This document shows positions 1 to 11,319 of a stretch of 64,000 nucleotides of DNA, piece by piece (positions within the stretch are counted from its first letter, which is position 1; the number at the start of each line of letters is the position of its first letter). The notes beneath the pieces were generated by a model. That model did not search any database. It was not told the origin of the DNA and saw only the letters and a list, made by a program, of their open reading frames with translations. A program made the position numbers and the translations under genes. Origin of the DNA: Persicaria tinctoria (Eukaryota; Streptophyta; Magnoliopsida; Caryophyllales; Polygonaceae). The stretch spans positions 68,627,188-68,691,187 of the forward strand of contig JBANSL010000013.1 of the NCBI GenBank assembly GCA_037127255.1, read 5' to 3'.

Positions 1-281
1 TAGATCGAGTAAACATGGGCTCCTAGCTTGATTCGACTGGTTCCGCTGCCTCTTGAACTTGGGCTTCTGTAGTTGATTTCTGAGCTTTTCCGACCTTTCT
101 CAAAACTGCTGTAATTTGCTTCGAATTCTGTGAAATTAAACAGAAACTGGTGTAGATTCCATAATTTTGCAAATAAACATAAACTGCATAGATTATGTAC
201 TATCTTAGCCCAAATGCATGAAATGTATGCAGAAAACGATATAAAAGTTACTGTAAAACATGGCAGATTCAGCTCACAACA
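1..281 (-). repeat. 3' LTR of element 1, truncated by window start
   Basis: This matches the last 281 bases of the complete LTR at 5029-6863 and ends at CTCACAACA. That end is the inverted counterpart of the TGTTGTGAG start of the full LTR. The polypurine-tract region follows at 282 on the plus strand. Confidence 0.85.
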
Positions 282-1758
282 AACACCCCATACTTAAGCT
301 TGCTTGTCCTCAAGCAATACCTTTACTTGTCATTCAGGGGAAGAAATCAAAACTCTCAACATATCAGATTCATTCTCATATAACCCTGCAGTCAATTACC
401 ATCCTTGAAAAGGTACTAGTGTCACATATCCATGCATGTGCAATTTAAAGAGCAACATCTACTCACAAAAGGAGGGTTATGCAAAAACATTCATAAGTGA
501 CAAGGCATTAGTAACTAAGAGGACTTTAATTTAAGCTCAATAAGAAGTAGATTGGTAAAAGGCTAAAAGGTGGGCAATTTCTGGCAATGTGGTGCTTTTG
601 ATCCGGGAAAATGGAGTATTTCTAAACTTGAATTTCCACATTCCTTTTTATACGATTCATCACCTTTCATATTGCTTTTATTCATAATAATGCTTTTACC
701 TCTTTGACCTCAACACTGCCTTCTCGCGAGTCGCAAACATGGGTGTCATGAATGGCCCCGAATACTTAGTGCTTTGGACTCCTCACAATGTGTCCCATCT
801 CTCCAAACTATTATCTCAAAGAGCAGGGTCAATATACCTTTATCTCCCGAGGTGATTGGATTTTCTTTCACTCATTAAATTTTCCACATATTTCAAACAA
901 TATCCTACCAAACTCCAAATATGATATATAACAACACAAACACCATATAACATTTCCATAATGTAACATCATTCTCAACATAATCCCCCGGATAGGAAAT
1001 AAGGTAAAGAATGGGCAATATTTAGAACATGTGGATCAATATATGAAATAAGGCATAATATGGCTTTGTCATCTTATCATTCTCAACATAATCCCCCGGA
1101 TAGGAAATATGAAGTCCTTCATCATCTTATCATGCAACATGTCAAAAGCAACTAAAATTTTACCTCCTTTCATGGTTTTCAAGAAAAATATGCACTTTAT
1201 TGTGACTTCCCTTTACTAGGCAGTTTCATGCTATATCTCTAATGAATCCAATTTTGCATCGTTGAGTTCAACAAACCTTCCATGACATTTATCAAAATTT
1301 TCAACGGGGGTCATTTTTCAAACTTTTGGAAAACATGCATATAAGCACATAAATCAATAATGAATTCCAAAATAGTCATGTAGCAATTCAAGAAATAAAC
1401 CTTAAATATGCACACATAATGTCAAATAAACCAAATATGCACAAAGTAAGCCCTTCCCCCACCCCATACTTAAATATTACAGTGTCCTCACTGTATAAAA
1501 AATAAGTGTAAAGAAAGAAACTCACTAGACAGGTGTGCAGGGCCTCTCAATTTCGAATGAAAGAATCGCCTGGGCCGAGTCTGAATATAGCTTGCTTCTA
1601 TCCATGGACCTGAAAAGTGTAGAAGACATATACCCACAATAGAAAAAGTGTTCAAAACCAAAAACAAACAAAACAATGTCCAAAAAGTCCCAAAAAGAAG
1701 TAAACGTCTATGTACAAGCTCTAGATTTTATAGTCGCTAGGCCGACTTTCCATTAAGC
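282..1758 (-). other. 3' noncoding region of element 1, with two hairpin/polypurine motifs
   Basis: No coding sequence is seen. Next to the LTR the minus strand carries a short purine tract (TATGGGGTGTT) and a hairpin, with stem TTGCTTG (300-306), loop TCCT and stem CAAGCAA (311-317). A second motif of the same design ends this region next to the coding part: CCCCATACTTAA, stem TACAGTG (1478-1484), loop TCCT, stem CACTGTA (1489-1495). A block at 725-757 (CGCGAGTCGCAAACATGGG onward) recurs in the other two Athila-like elements of the window. A 30-base segment around 970-1000 is repeated near 1080-1110. Confidence 0.7.
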
Positions 1759-2544
1759 TCAAGGTGACATTTGCAGGGCCCATGTAGCTTGGGCCTCAAA
1801 TAAGACTCCATTCTTGTCCATCAGTTGTAATCCTCCAGAATGGATTTTGTTCACCATGAAAGGTCCCATCCTCTTCTTGTTGAATTTGTTAGGGAACCAA
1901 TGATCCTTTGATTTGGAAACATAGAGTTTGTCTCCAACTTCATACTCATTGGGCTCATCATTGAATATCCTACATAAGCGCACATACCAAGGCAAACCTC
2001 TCCAATGTATAGATAGATCTTTAATGGAAATAGGAGATGAAAGATCCATACCTTGGCTTACCTTTGCAGAAACGGAATCGAGGACCATGGTGTTCGGTCG
2101 ATCTCGAGTAGGGGTACTCGATCTCGAGTAGGTTTCAGCTTCTGGCAGTGGACTGCTCGAAGATGCAGGAGCTGGTGGAGGTGGATGTTGCTCGATCTCG
2201 ACAAGGTTAGTCGATCTCGAGTAGGGTTCAGCTTCTGGTGGCTTCAGCGTCGAGGAAGACGAAGCCGAGGCAGGGAAGTGGTGTTCGATCTCGAGTACTG
2301 TACTCGATCTCGAGGACGCTATTGCTTCTGGTTTGCTGTTCGCCGACGCTGGTGCTGGTGGAGGCTCCTGGTTTTGGTCGAGATCGACTAGAGTCCTCGA
2401 TGTCGATGAATCTTGGTCGACTTTGACCCCATACTTGGTTCCTGTCAAGGCATCCGAAAAATAGTTAGTCCATAACGACGTACCTTGGTCTGTGTCGATT
2501 GGATTCTCTGTGTCCTGCTTTAGGATTGCCATGATCTCCTCCAC
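1759..2544 (-). pseudogene. Element 1: repeat-rich linker and integrase C-terminal-like tail
   Basis: The 261-codon frame continues in phase from the protease after one TAG stop. Its first ~170 residues are low-complexity Pro/Ala/Ser with recurring acidic cores (VDLD, LEIE, VEIE) followed by PPPAPAS-type runs. Those cores come from repeated TCGATCTCGA palindromes in the DNA. The last ~80 residues (VGDKLYVSKSKDHWFP, then RMGPFMVNKI) resemble the end of Ty3-type integrases, where a GPF/Y segment precedes a short hydrophobic tail. The catalytic integrase core is missing. The assignment is by motif only, so the exact domain boundary is uncertain. Confidence 0.55.
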
Positions 2545-3531
2545 CTAGGCCTCTATATCCCTCTTTTTCAGCTCCTCAGGGGTCATATTTCTTACCTTGG
2601 GTTCCCCGCAAGTGATGTAGCCAGCTGAGATAGATTTTACCTCTTCCATTGGACCTGTATGCCTTTCAGTTTTATTAAAAGAATACTCAATTACCTCATC
2701 GCTGATGTTGAAAGTGAGCACTCCTTTCCTCACGCTTATGTTGGCATCCACCGTCGCCAAGAAGGGTCTTCCTAGAATAATTGGACAAGCAGGGTCTTCT
2801 TGCATATCAACAACTAAGAAATCAGCAGGGACAAAGAAATTACCTACTTGTACTGGCACATTGTCCACCATGCCTGTTGGAATGACCACCGTGTTGTTGG
2901 CCATGTAAAGTCTAGCATCCACAGGCTCTAGGGCACCTATCTTAATCTTGGACCAAATTGTTAAAGGCATTATACTCACACTAGCTCCAAGATCACATAA
3001 AGCATTAATTTTATCTGGACCAAATCCAATGGTTATAGCAAACTTACCTGGATCTAGCCTCTTCTCAAGTATGTCCAAGTGGCTGCACTCCTCTGTAATT
3101 TCAGCCATTGACCGCTTTTTGCTCAGAATCTCTTTCAGTAACTTGACATAGGATGGCATTTCATTGAGAGCTTCTGTGAAGGGGATGGTGACATTGAGTT
3201 TCTGAAGCATCTTGATGAAGTGCTGAAATTTCTTTTCTGCCGGGTCCTTTGGAGATTTTGTTGGAAAAGGCAGCTTCTTTTTCTGATTTGGAGCCAGAAC
3301 AGATGTCGGAGGTGCTGCAGCTGGATTAGTATCGACGGGGCCTTTCTCGATATCGACTTCTTGTTCCTCGATCTCGAGTTGACTCTGCTCGAGATCGACC
3401 AGATCCTTGTCGAGATCGACTTGTCTCTCAGCTTCTCCGTTCTGCTGCTTTTCGACCTCTGGCTCTTGCAATTGATGGCCGTTTATGAGTTTTACAGCAG
3501 TGATGTGTCCGGTCTTCCCCTTGGGATTTGG
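2545..3531 (-). pseudogene. Element 1: aspartic protease (retropepsin)
   Basis: The 308-residue frame starts with an acidic low-complexity stretch. It then shows the Athila-type retropepsin signature ALCDLGASVSIMP, with catalytic Asp in DLGAS, and the C-terminal flap-like CPIILGRPFLATVDA. Upstream codons 3472-3531 are in phase and read NPKGKTGHITAV, a conserved gag-protease junction in this lineage. One TAA (3532-3534) separates it from gag and one TAG (2545-2547) from the downstream tail. The reading frame is otherwise open, so the breaks look like point nonsense mutations. Confidence 0.75.
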
Positions 3532-4512
3532 TTATGAAGATCCTGGGACTGACCCTGTCTGTCTGGGGACTCCTGCTGCTAGCTGACCAATCTGTGTATC
3601 AACTGTTTTTCTCCATATATCAATCTCCCCAAGCCTAGAATTGACGCCCTGAATCTGAGTGTAGACTGAGTTGAAGGATTTCCTGGTTTCTGTATGATTT
3701 CTCCTTATTTCCTCCAAGACATTCTGTAGATCATCCTTTTTCTGGTCTCTTTCCGGATGTCCTGGAGCTCTGTAAGACGGGGGGTTCCTAGGGGCACCTT
3801 GGTTCCATTGTGGTTTCTGAAACCTTTGGTCCCCCATGTAGCGATTGGGACCCCCTGCATAAGCTGCCTCTTCATGGTATTCTGCCAGCCTGACTTGCTC
3901 TGTGTGTGGGCACTCAGTAGTGGTGTGCCTCTGTGATCCGCATTCAATACAAGGTTGGTTGACAGAAAGATACTTTACTTGCTTGAGGAGCTTCTTATTC
4001 TGATCTCTGTAGTACTGCTCCCTAACATCTGGATCAATCTCCTTAGGGGGCTCATATAGGGGCATGGATGGTGCTGGCCTGGCGTAGGGATTCTCCTCAT
4101 AGTTGACCGGAGTCCCATACTTATTGTCATAGTTGGTCAGCTTGTCTAGAGCAGCCCATGCGTCAGGAGGCGGCATTGTCAGATACTCATAGTGAGTATA
4201 TGTGTTGATTCTGTCCTTTGTAGACAAGTCCAGAGAATTGAAGAAGATCTCTTGAACTACACAGGGTTGATGTCCATGTGTGGGGCAGGATCGCAGTAGA
4301 TCCTTATAGCGTTCCCATGTCTTTGCTAGTGTCTCCCCAGGCTGCTGTTTGAAAGATGTGATCTTTTGGCGCAGGAGTGCTGTCTTGGCAGGAGGAAAGA
4401 ACTTATTCAGAAATTCCTGCTTCACTTGAGCACATGTCGTGAGAGAACGTGGTTTCAGCCCTTCCAACCATTTCAATGCAGGACCAGCCAGAGACCAACT
4501 GAAAGCTTTCAT
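3532..4512 (-). pseudogene. Element 1: gag, central and C-terminal part with zinc knuckle
   Basis: The 326-residue frame begins with the conserved retrotransposon gag core (KAFSWSLAGPALKWL, then FLNKFFPPAKTALLRQ and ETLAKTWERYKDLLR). It later has a CCHC zinc knuckle with exact CX2CX4HX4C spacing (CIECGSQRHTTTEC). Gag packages element RNA into cytoplasmic particles. An in-frame TAG at 4519-4521 precedes it and a TAA ends it. The TAG sits where related proteins have Gln (inferred from family knowledge), which suggests CAG to TAG decay. Confidence 0.8.
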
Positions 4513-4518
4513 CAGGAT

Positions 4519-4986
4519 CTACTCCAAGGTGGTACCTTCAGAAAGAGTACGACACATGTCAGTAAAGTTGGTAATATGGCGCAGAGGGCATTCATTAAAT
4601 CTACCATGAAATGCATGATTTTTAATTTCAATAAGAAATTGAGTGCGAATTTCATAGTTGTTTTCAGGGATTAGAATGGCCGATTCAGGCACGACGAGAG
4701 TCGGGTGCATGTAATCCTCTGTAGTGGTTGGGTACAGGGCAAGCTCAGCTTCTTCTTGTTCCCTTCCTGCTTTCTCAGTGGCGATAGCAGCATCTTTAGC
4801 GTCCAATTCCCTTGTAAGCCTCGCAATCAGATGTTCGTGTGTTTCTACGGCAGCCATGGCTCTTTGCAGTTTAGCTCGAATGTGTAGGAAGCGTTCCGGT
4901 TCGTCTAAGCCGTCAAACTCAGGTGGTTGAACAGAATGGCGCATACACCTGTAAAGTAACTCAGAGAAAAAAGGGAGATCTGACAA
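4519..4986 (-). pseudogene. Element 1: gag N-terminal part
   Basis: This frame of 155 residues is in phase with the following gag frame and separated from it by one stop codon. Its end (IEIKNHAFHGRFNECPLRHITNF) is the typical Athila/Tat gag segment. A short coiled-coil-like stretch rich in Ala, Glu and Lys covers residues ~40-80. It starts about 20 bases inside the primer-binding site, consistent with a very short leader. Confidence 0.7.
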
Positions 4987-5007
4987 CCTAAGGCACGAAT
5001 GATAGCT

Positions 5008-5025
5008 TCCCCGACAATGGCGCCA
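5008..5025 (-). other. Primer-binding site (tRNA-Asp type) of element 1
   Basis: The plus strand reads TCCCCGACAATGGCGCCA. This matches the perfect tRNA-Asp-type site at 25500-25517 except at two positions. It lies three bases inside the LTR boundary, on the side that makes 5029-6863 the 5' LTR. Confidence 0.85.
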
Positions 5026-5028
5026 ATT

Positions 5029-6863
5029 TGTTGTGAGGAGGAAATCAAGTAAGAAATATAATAAAATAGATCAAACCAGATTTAGGCCCACGTAAATAAT
5101 TACAAGACTCCCTCCAATGTAGTAAGAGAAAGTCAGGATCGATCCACGAGGAAGCGTGTCAGCGTATCCTAGGCAGCTGTAAATCTCACAGAAAAGAAAA
5201 CAGAAGACAGAAACAAAGAAACAAAGAAAGAAAGACATAAATAACAAGCGAAGACAAAAAATAAAAGCAAGCACAGAAACTTACTCGATCTCGACAAGCA
5301 CAGTACTCGAGATCGACTAGCAACAGCGACGACAGAAACTCAGAAAACTTCAGAAACACAACTCAGAAACTCGATCTAGACAAGGCCCTACTCGAGGTCG
5401 ACTACAATCAACTCGATCTTGACAGAGAATTCCTCTAGATCAACTAAAACAGACAGAAACTCGATCATGCTTTTCATCAAAATAACTTTCGTTACTAACA
5501 AATAGGCATATAGAGGCTTTCGCATAAACCCTAATTGTTACTAACCCTTTTCACATAATGAACCCAAGTTGCATTAAGATCACTTTTGTTTCAATAATAC
5601 AAACAAGGATCACCTTCAACTCTCGCAAAAGAATCATGCTCATAGGGATAGAAGACGAATTGCATCAAAAGATTGTACCTTTACCGCGTCCCCTCACATG
5701 ACCACCGTCGGGCTCACCCTAGCCCCAGAAGTGGGTGGACTACTCGCTCTTCATCATCAAGAAAGACATCAAATAACAAAAGAAACTAAATTGCATTGAT
5801 TTAAATAAAGAAAGCTTACAACCAACAAGACAAATCTGCTTTCGCCTTTCCACCTTGCTTGCCACAAACTCTCTCTCTATCACTACTTACTTGAATGGAA
5901 TTGAATTGGAATAAGATGTCTAATGCTCAGCCCCTAAGGCTTTATTTATAGCCTTCTATTCCTTGCTATTCAAAGATAGAATATATCTATCTATATCTAA
6001 AAAGCTTAAAAGATAAATAAAAACACTTTAGGAATTAAATCTATAAAAGGGAAATTAAATCTAAAATAGGTAAATATCTTCTTGTTGATAGATCTTGTCT
6101 TCCATGGATAGTTGATAGATAGATGTAGGATAGACTCGGCCATCTCGGATTCCTTCGGCTCCAAGGACACCCACAGCGCGTAGGACAGCTCAAACCGCGT
6201 AACGCGGCTTCGGACGTGGCTCCTCGATCTCGACCAGAGTTACTCGAGATAGAGTAGAATTCGTCGTCGACCATGGCTGGCTGGACATCTCGGGTAGCTC
6301 TGCTCGATCAAGCTCGGATCTTGGCTCCTGGCTCCTCGAGATCGAGTAAACAACTCGAGATCGAGTTGGGTTTTGCTCGGCTTCTCCGGCTTCGGCTTCT
6401 CGACATGGCACAACTCGTCGACTCCGAACATGGTGTCTAGGTGTTGTCGATCTCGACAACGTGTACTCGAGATCGAGTTGGCTTCCGGAGTCGGGTTGCT
6501 CTGGCTCTCATCTTTTCGAGCAGTGCTTAGTCGACAAGGCCTGTGCTCGGACACCTTCGTCGAGATCGAGTAGAGTGTACTCTAGATCGAGTAAACATGG
6601 GCTCCTAGATTGATTCGACTGGTTCCGCTGCTTCTTGACCTTGGGCTTCTATAGTTGATTTCCGATCTTTTCCGACCTTTCTTAGAACTGCTGTAATTTG
6701 CTTCGAATTCTGCGAAATTAAACAGAAACTGGTGTAGATTCCATAATTTAGCAAATAAACATAAACTACATGGATTTTGTACTATCTTAGCCCAAATGCA
6801 TGAAATGTATAAAGAAAACGATATAAAAGTTACTGTAAAACATGGCAGATTCCGCTCACAACA
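5029..6863 (-). repeat. 5' LTR of element 1 (1835 bp)
   Basis: It begins TGTTGTGAG and ends CTCACAACA on the plus strand, a 9-base inverted terminal match. It is bounded inside by the primer-binding site. Two zones (5280-5480 and 6220-6600) are packed with palindromes of the TCGAGATCGA/TCGATCTCGA type. Open frames in these zones are by-products of the repeats. Confidence 0.85.
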
Positions 6864-7277
6864 TCTGCCTCTACCTTTGCCTTGTGATGTGCTGCTGTTT
6901 TTGCTTTTGTGTGTCTGCAGGTTAGGTCCCTGGATGCATACCCACTACACTAGCTCATTATTGGATCACCTCATTCATTGTCGGTTTGTCATTGTCAGAC
7001 AAGCAAACACAATCTTGTTCAAATATGTCTACTAAATTACTCTCTTTGGCCTTACCGGCCCCTCAAAACATTTATACCCCACTGTTATTTGCTTGAACAT
7101 TGCACCAATCTTGTTTTGTTACGATGAGCATCGACCCCCGCTCCTTCCACTTTCATATTGGCTGATTGTGAGCCTCCTGTGTACTATCAAATGCATCTTC
7201 ATGCTACCTTCTTTTGGCATTAACCATGCACCATTACTTATCTTTTATACCAAATCTCCTTTAAATATTGTTTTATT
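6864..7277. other. Unassigned sequence between element 1 and the LINE
   Basis: About 410 bases with no recognisable coding sequence. It may be the 5' or ORF1-proximal part of the LINE that follows, because the LINE endonuclease start at 7278 is preceded by no other boundary. This is inference. Confidence 0.3.
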
Positions 7278-8610
7278 ATGAATATAACAACATGGAATTG
7301 TCGTGGGTTCCATCGTCGAAATCTGTGGACAGCTTGGACACATTTTGTAAAACAAATTACATCAATGCTATAGTGCTACTAGAAACTAAGTCAAATGTTT
7401 GCCCAGCAGACCAACTCTGAAAAAAGAATGGCTTTTGTAATATAGCTTTTGCACCCGCTTCTGATTTTGTAGGTGGTCTTTGCTTTATTTGGAAAGACAA
7501 CGGCCACGCGGAAGGGAATATTGAACTAATTGATATTGATGAGCGTTTTATTCATATAAATTACTACGATACTATCAAATCAACCACAATTTCAATTCTT
7601 ATTACTTATGCTCCTTTTGACAACAGGGATAAAGAGGTGTTCTGACACCTACTTATTGGTTACACCGCCTCGATTTCTATTCCCATTTCTATCATGGGAG
7701 ACCTCAATGATATTACGTCTCCTTCTGAGAAGTTTGGTGGTGTAGTACCGAATCCCTCACCATTTCGCCGTCTTTGTTCGATTATTACCGACCTATCTCT
7801 TTGTGAGCTACCTACTGTTGGGGGCAACTTTACTTCGCGTAAAAATCCCTATGGGGATTTTATGTCTAGGATTGACCGATGTCATGTACAAAATGATATT
7901 TTAATACAATTTGACAACCTTTTTATCAAGAACCATGCTTTTACATCCTATGGTCACTGTTTGGTTTCAGTTGACTTCAGACACAGTTATGGTCATACAT
8001 AGGCCTTTCAAGTTCGAACTTGCTTGGACTAAATGCATAGATTTTCAAAATAATGTCAAGTAGGCTTAGAGATTGGATCTCCCAGGTTCGTATATATTCA
8101 AACTTGTCCAAAAGACAAAACTTCTTGAGGGGTTGGCCAAAAAAATGGCATAAGAAAACATTTGGTAATATTCTAACTCAAATTAGGGATTGTGATGCTC
8201 AATTAATAAGTCTTCAGCAAAGATTGTTATGTGACTGCTCATTCTCAACTCTTCAACTCCAGAAGCGTTTGTTGAACAAACATGAATGACTTCTCGATTT
8301 ACATCGTTCTTACTGGAGTCAACGAGCTAAGGTTAAAGATGTTAAACTAGCAGATATCAATTCTGGCTACTACCATCGCGTTGCTTCTCTTAAGAGGAAT
8401 AAGAAGGTTATAAAAACTCTAACTACATCAGTTGGGTTACATCTCACGGATTGCAGCCTAATCAAATAAGAATTTGAACGAAATTTCAAGTCAAGATTTC
8501 AGTCATCAGTACCCACCTCTCTCAGTTTCGATTCTGATCTACACGTCATTCAATATGAAGTTTCTCATGAACACTGCATTGCAAATGAAACTCCTCTAGA
8601 AAATCATTGT
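7278..8610 (+). pseudogene. LINE (L1-type) ORF2 fragment: endonuclease and linker
   Basis: The start reads MNITTWNCRG, the usual beginning of a plant LINE apurinic-type endonuclease. After a frame change near 7360 it continues with LLETKSN (catalytic Glu region), GGLCFIWKD and ITYAP. From 7694 it reads GDLNDI, GGNFTSRK and SRIDRCH. The catalytic His-Asp segment is degraded to SYGHC. From about 8310 the linker before reverse transcriptase is visible (SQRAKVKDVKLADINSGYYH). No reverse transcriptase follows. Several stops and at least two frameshifts make it clearly dead. Confidence 0.75.
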
Positions 8611-8624
8611 TGAACCGACTAATG

Positions 8625-8960
8625 TCTGGGTTCAGGTTACCTTTTGGTTCCAGCTCCATTTATTCATCGATAGGTTCGATTTGATATATTATAAACTTAA
8701 ATCCGATATCTGAGTAAAAAGTTATAAGCGTTTCAAATTTCAGCACTAAATTACAATATTTCATACATCATTTACCCAACCGATATATTTTTATTGTAAT
8801 TATCATTTATTAATTTCATATCTTAATAATATAGTTATATCCGAAAACTTCAAATGAGGAGGTTATATTGAAATATTTGAAAACCATGAAATAAATCATG
8901 CAAGATTTATGTACGTTTTTATTCTAGTTACACATCCATAATATTGATGATTTTTCGGAA
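8625..8960 (-). repeat. Fragment related to the hAT-like family of 9561-10592 and 56077-57172
   Basis: The stretch around 8670-8760 (TTCGATTTGATATATTATAA, then ATATCTGAGTAAAAAGTTAT) closely parallels 56170-56240. It also matches, in reverse, 10440-10510 and 52970-53040. AT-rich sequence beyond it also parallels 56260-56400. No intact terminus is seen. Confidence 0.45.
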
Positions 8961-9467
<507 letters not shown>

Positions 9468-9560
9468 TCGGCTTTAAACTCATTTTGATTTTTTTCTATA
9501 ATTATTTTGGTTTTTTCATTCTTCCAACATTTATATTTAAAATTTAATAGCACATACTCA

Positions 9561-10592
9561 CAGGGACAGAGCCAGGAATTTTTTAGTGGGGGGCACGATT
9601 GTATATATACGGTGTCGTTTTAGATTAAGGTAGCATAACGATATATATTATATATGATAATTATAAAGTAATGATGTTATTTTAAGATAACATGACTTCG
9701 ATTTATGATAAAACTCTGTTATTTTTTCTCCATTAAAAATATGGGTGTTATTCGAGCCGAACGAGCCGGACTTGACATGTTCAAGCTTGATTTATTTGTT
9801 AAATGAGCTCGAGCTCGAGCCGAGCCTAATTTTTAAACGAGCTTTCTTTTTTGTTCAAGCTTGCCTTGTTTTAGTAAATGGACGAGCTCCAACCGAGCTT
9901 TTTTCGAGCTTTAAGCAGTTTTTACTTGGTCATAACATATTAACTTATTGAAAATTTTAGAAATTTCATAAAATCCAAGCTATTTGAGTTTAAATCAAAC
10001 GAGCTGAGCTTTCAACCGAGCTTAAAATCATGTTCAAACTCGACTTATTTAGGTAAGTGAACGAGCTCAAGTCGAGTTTTTTTCAAACCGATCCCGAACC
10101 GAGCTCGAATTGTTCAATTCATATAACATCCCTAATTAAAAATATAAACAAATAAATTAAATAGTTAAAGAAAAGAAAACTAACAAAATAAGGATATAAA
10201 ACGCAATAAATAAACATTGAGTCAATATTTAACTTGTTGTATTCTTAACATGTAATAGTGTATAACTAGATATAAAAAATATAAACTTGCGTAATTTCTT
10301 ACCAAATTAACTAAATAAGTAATATGACCTATGGTTTCGAAACTCTCGAGATGATTTATAATTCGTGAATCTCAATTTAAGTAAAATATAAAAGTATTAT
10401 AGTCTATTGAAATAAAATTCAAGTGACTAATACACCTATAATTTTCAAACATTCATAACTTTTTACTCAGATGTCGGATTAGAACGTATCATATATCAAA
10501 ACGAAGCTAGCGACGAGGAGAATACACCTAAGTAATTTGTCGGATGAGGGGAGGGGCATGTGCTCCCTCATGCCCCCTTGGCTCCGCCTCTG
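9561..10592. mobile_element. Non-autonomous hAT-like DNA transposon, copy A
   Basis: The left end CAGGGACAGAGCCAGG and the inverse of the right end (CAGAGGCGGAGCCAAGG) form terminal inverted repeats. They are flanked by a perfect 8-bp target duplication, CATACTCA, at 9553-9560 and 10593-10600. An 8-bp duplication with CA-starting ends is diagnostic of hAT. No transposase is present. A 392-bp MITE is inserted inside. Internal sequence is shared with the split copy at 48396-53090. Confidence 0.9.
9743..10134. mobile_element. MITE nested in hAT copy A
   Basis: Copy B of the host hAT lacks this segment, which confirms insertion. It is flanked by ATTAAAAATAT at 9732-9742 and 10135-10145. Its ends GGGTGTTAT and ATAACATCCC form imperfect inverted repeats. 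The interior repeats GAGCTCGAG-like words. The 9-11 bp duplication fits a Mutator-like MITE. Confidence 0.75.
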
Positions 10593-10619
10593 CATACTCA
10601 TATATGTTATATTCGGGTA

Positions 10620-11310
10620 TTTCATATTTCGGTTTTAGCGAACTTAGATTTTATACTTTCAGTTTCGATTGATTTGGAATTTAATTCATTTGGCTTTGGA
10701 TCAATTTTTTTTATCAATTAATTGATTTAATTAATTTGGGTAGAACGAGTTTTCTATCGAGTTGGGACCGATTCTTGTCCGCTCTAAATACGTAGTGATA
10801 CAAAGTGTCAAAACTCATAAAAGCGGGTCCCAATTGATGTGTCTCTCTCATTGAACTTCAAGGTGACAGGCTACGTTGATCGATCTGTTGAAGGGTTGCA
10901 TGCTTCATTAATACAAGTAATAACTAGTTACTCGTAGTTGCAAAGGATTGACAATTACATACTACCTCCGATTCAAAAAGGATGTCGTTTGACTTTTAAT
11001 ATGTATTTTAAGGAGTTAAAAACTATATAATATGGAGTATATTAACTTTTTTATTATTATTTTTTTATAATCTAATACTTATTACCAACAAATATTAAGT
11101 TGTAAAAAAATAATTTTTAAAAAATTAATATTTTATATATTCTTTAGCTCCTTAAAATACGTGTTAAAAAGTCAAACGACATCGTTTGTGGATCGGAGGG
11201 AGTATGGTTTTTTCTCTGGTTTTGTGGGAAGAGTGATCCTACAATCGGGTATATATCCATAAAAACTTAATTATTTAAATATTTATTGATCAAAAACTTT
11301 AAAATTATTT
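10620..11310 (-). repeat. Segment S3b: inverted copy of low-copy sequence also at 60921-61330
   Basis: In reverse complement this is colinear with 60921-61330, with a Stowaway MITE removed. Long blocks are nearly identical, for example around 10795-10840 (GATACAAAGTGTCAAAACTC). A weaker third copy lies at 38590-38730. It is noncoding in all frames. Confidence 0.8.
10962..11202. mobile_element. Stowaway-like MITE
   Basis: This 241-bp element has ends CTACCTCCGATTC and GGATCGGAGGGAG in inverted orientation and long subterminal complementarity (GTCGTTTGACTTTT against AAAAGTCAAACGAC). A TA duplication flanks it. It interrupts segment S3b, which is uninterrupted in the copy at 61 kb. Confidence 0.92.
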
Positions 11311-11319
11311 ATACTAGTA

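Larger units (their letters stand above)
1..6863 (-). mobile_element. Athila/Tat-like Ty3 LTR retrotransposon, internally deleted (element 1)
   Basis: Two long terminal repeats in the same orientation bracket a minus-strand gag-protease region. The low-coordinate LTR is cut by the window edge. Positions 1-281 match 6583-6863 with about 16 differences (near 6%), so the insertion is moderately old. A primer-binding site matching tRNA-Asp lies just inside the high-coordinate LTR. Gag, a retropepsin and an integrase-like tail can be read, but reverse transcriptase, RNase H and the integrase core are absent. It is therefore a non-autonomous deletion derivative. The target duplication cannot be checked because one end lies outside the window. 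Confidence 0.88.
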
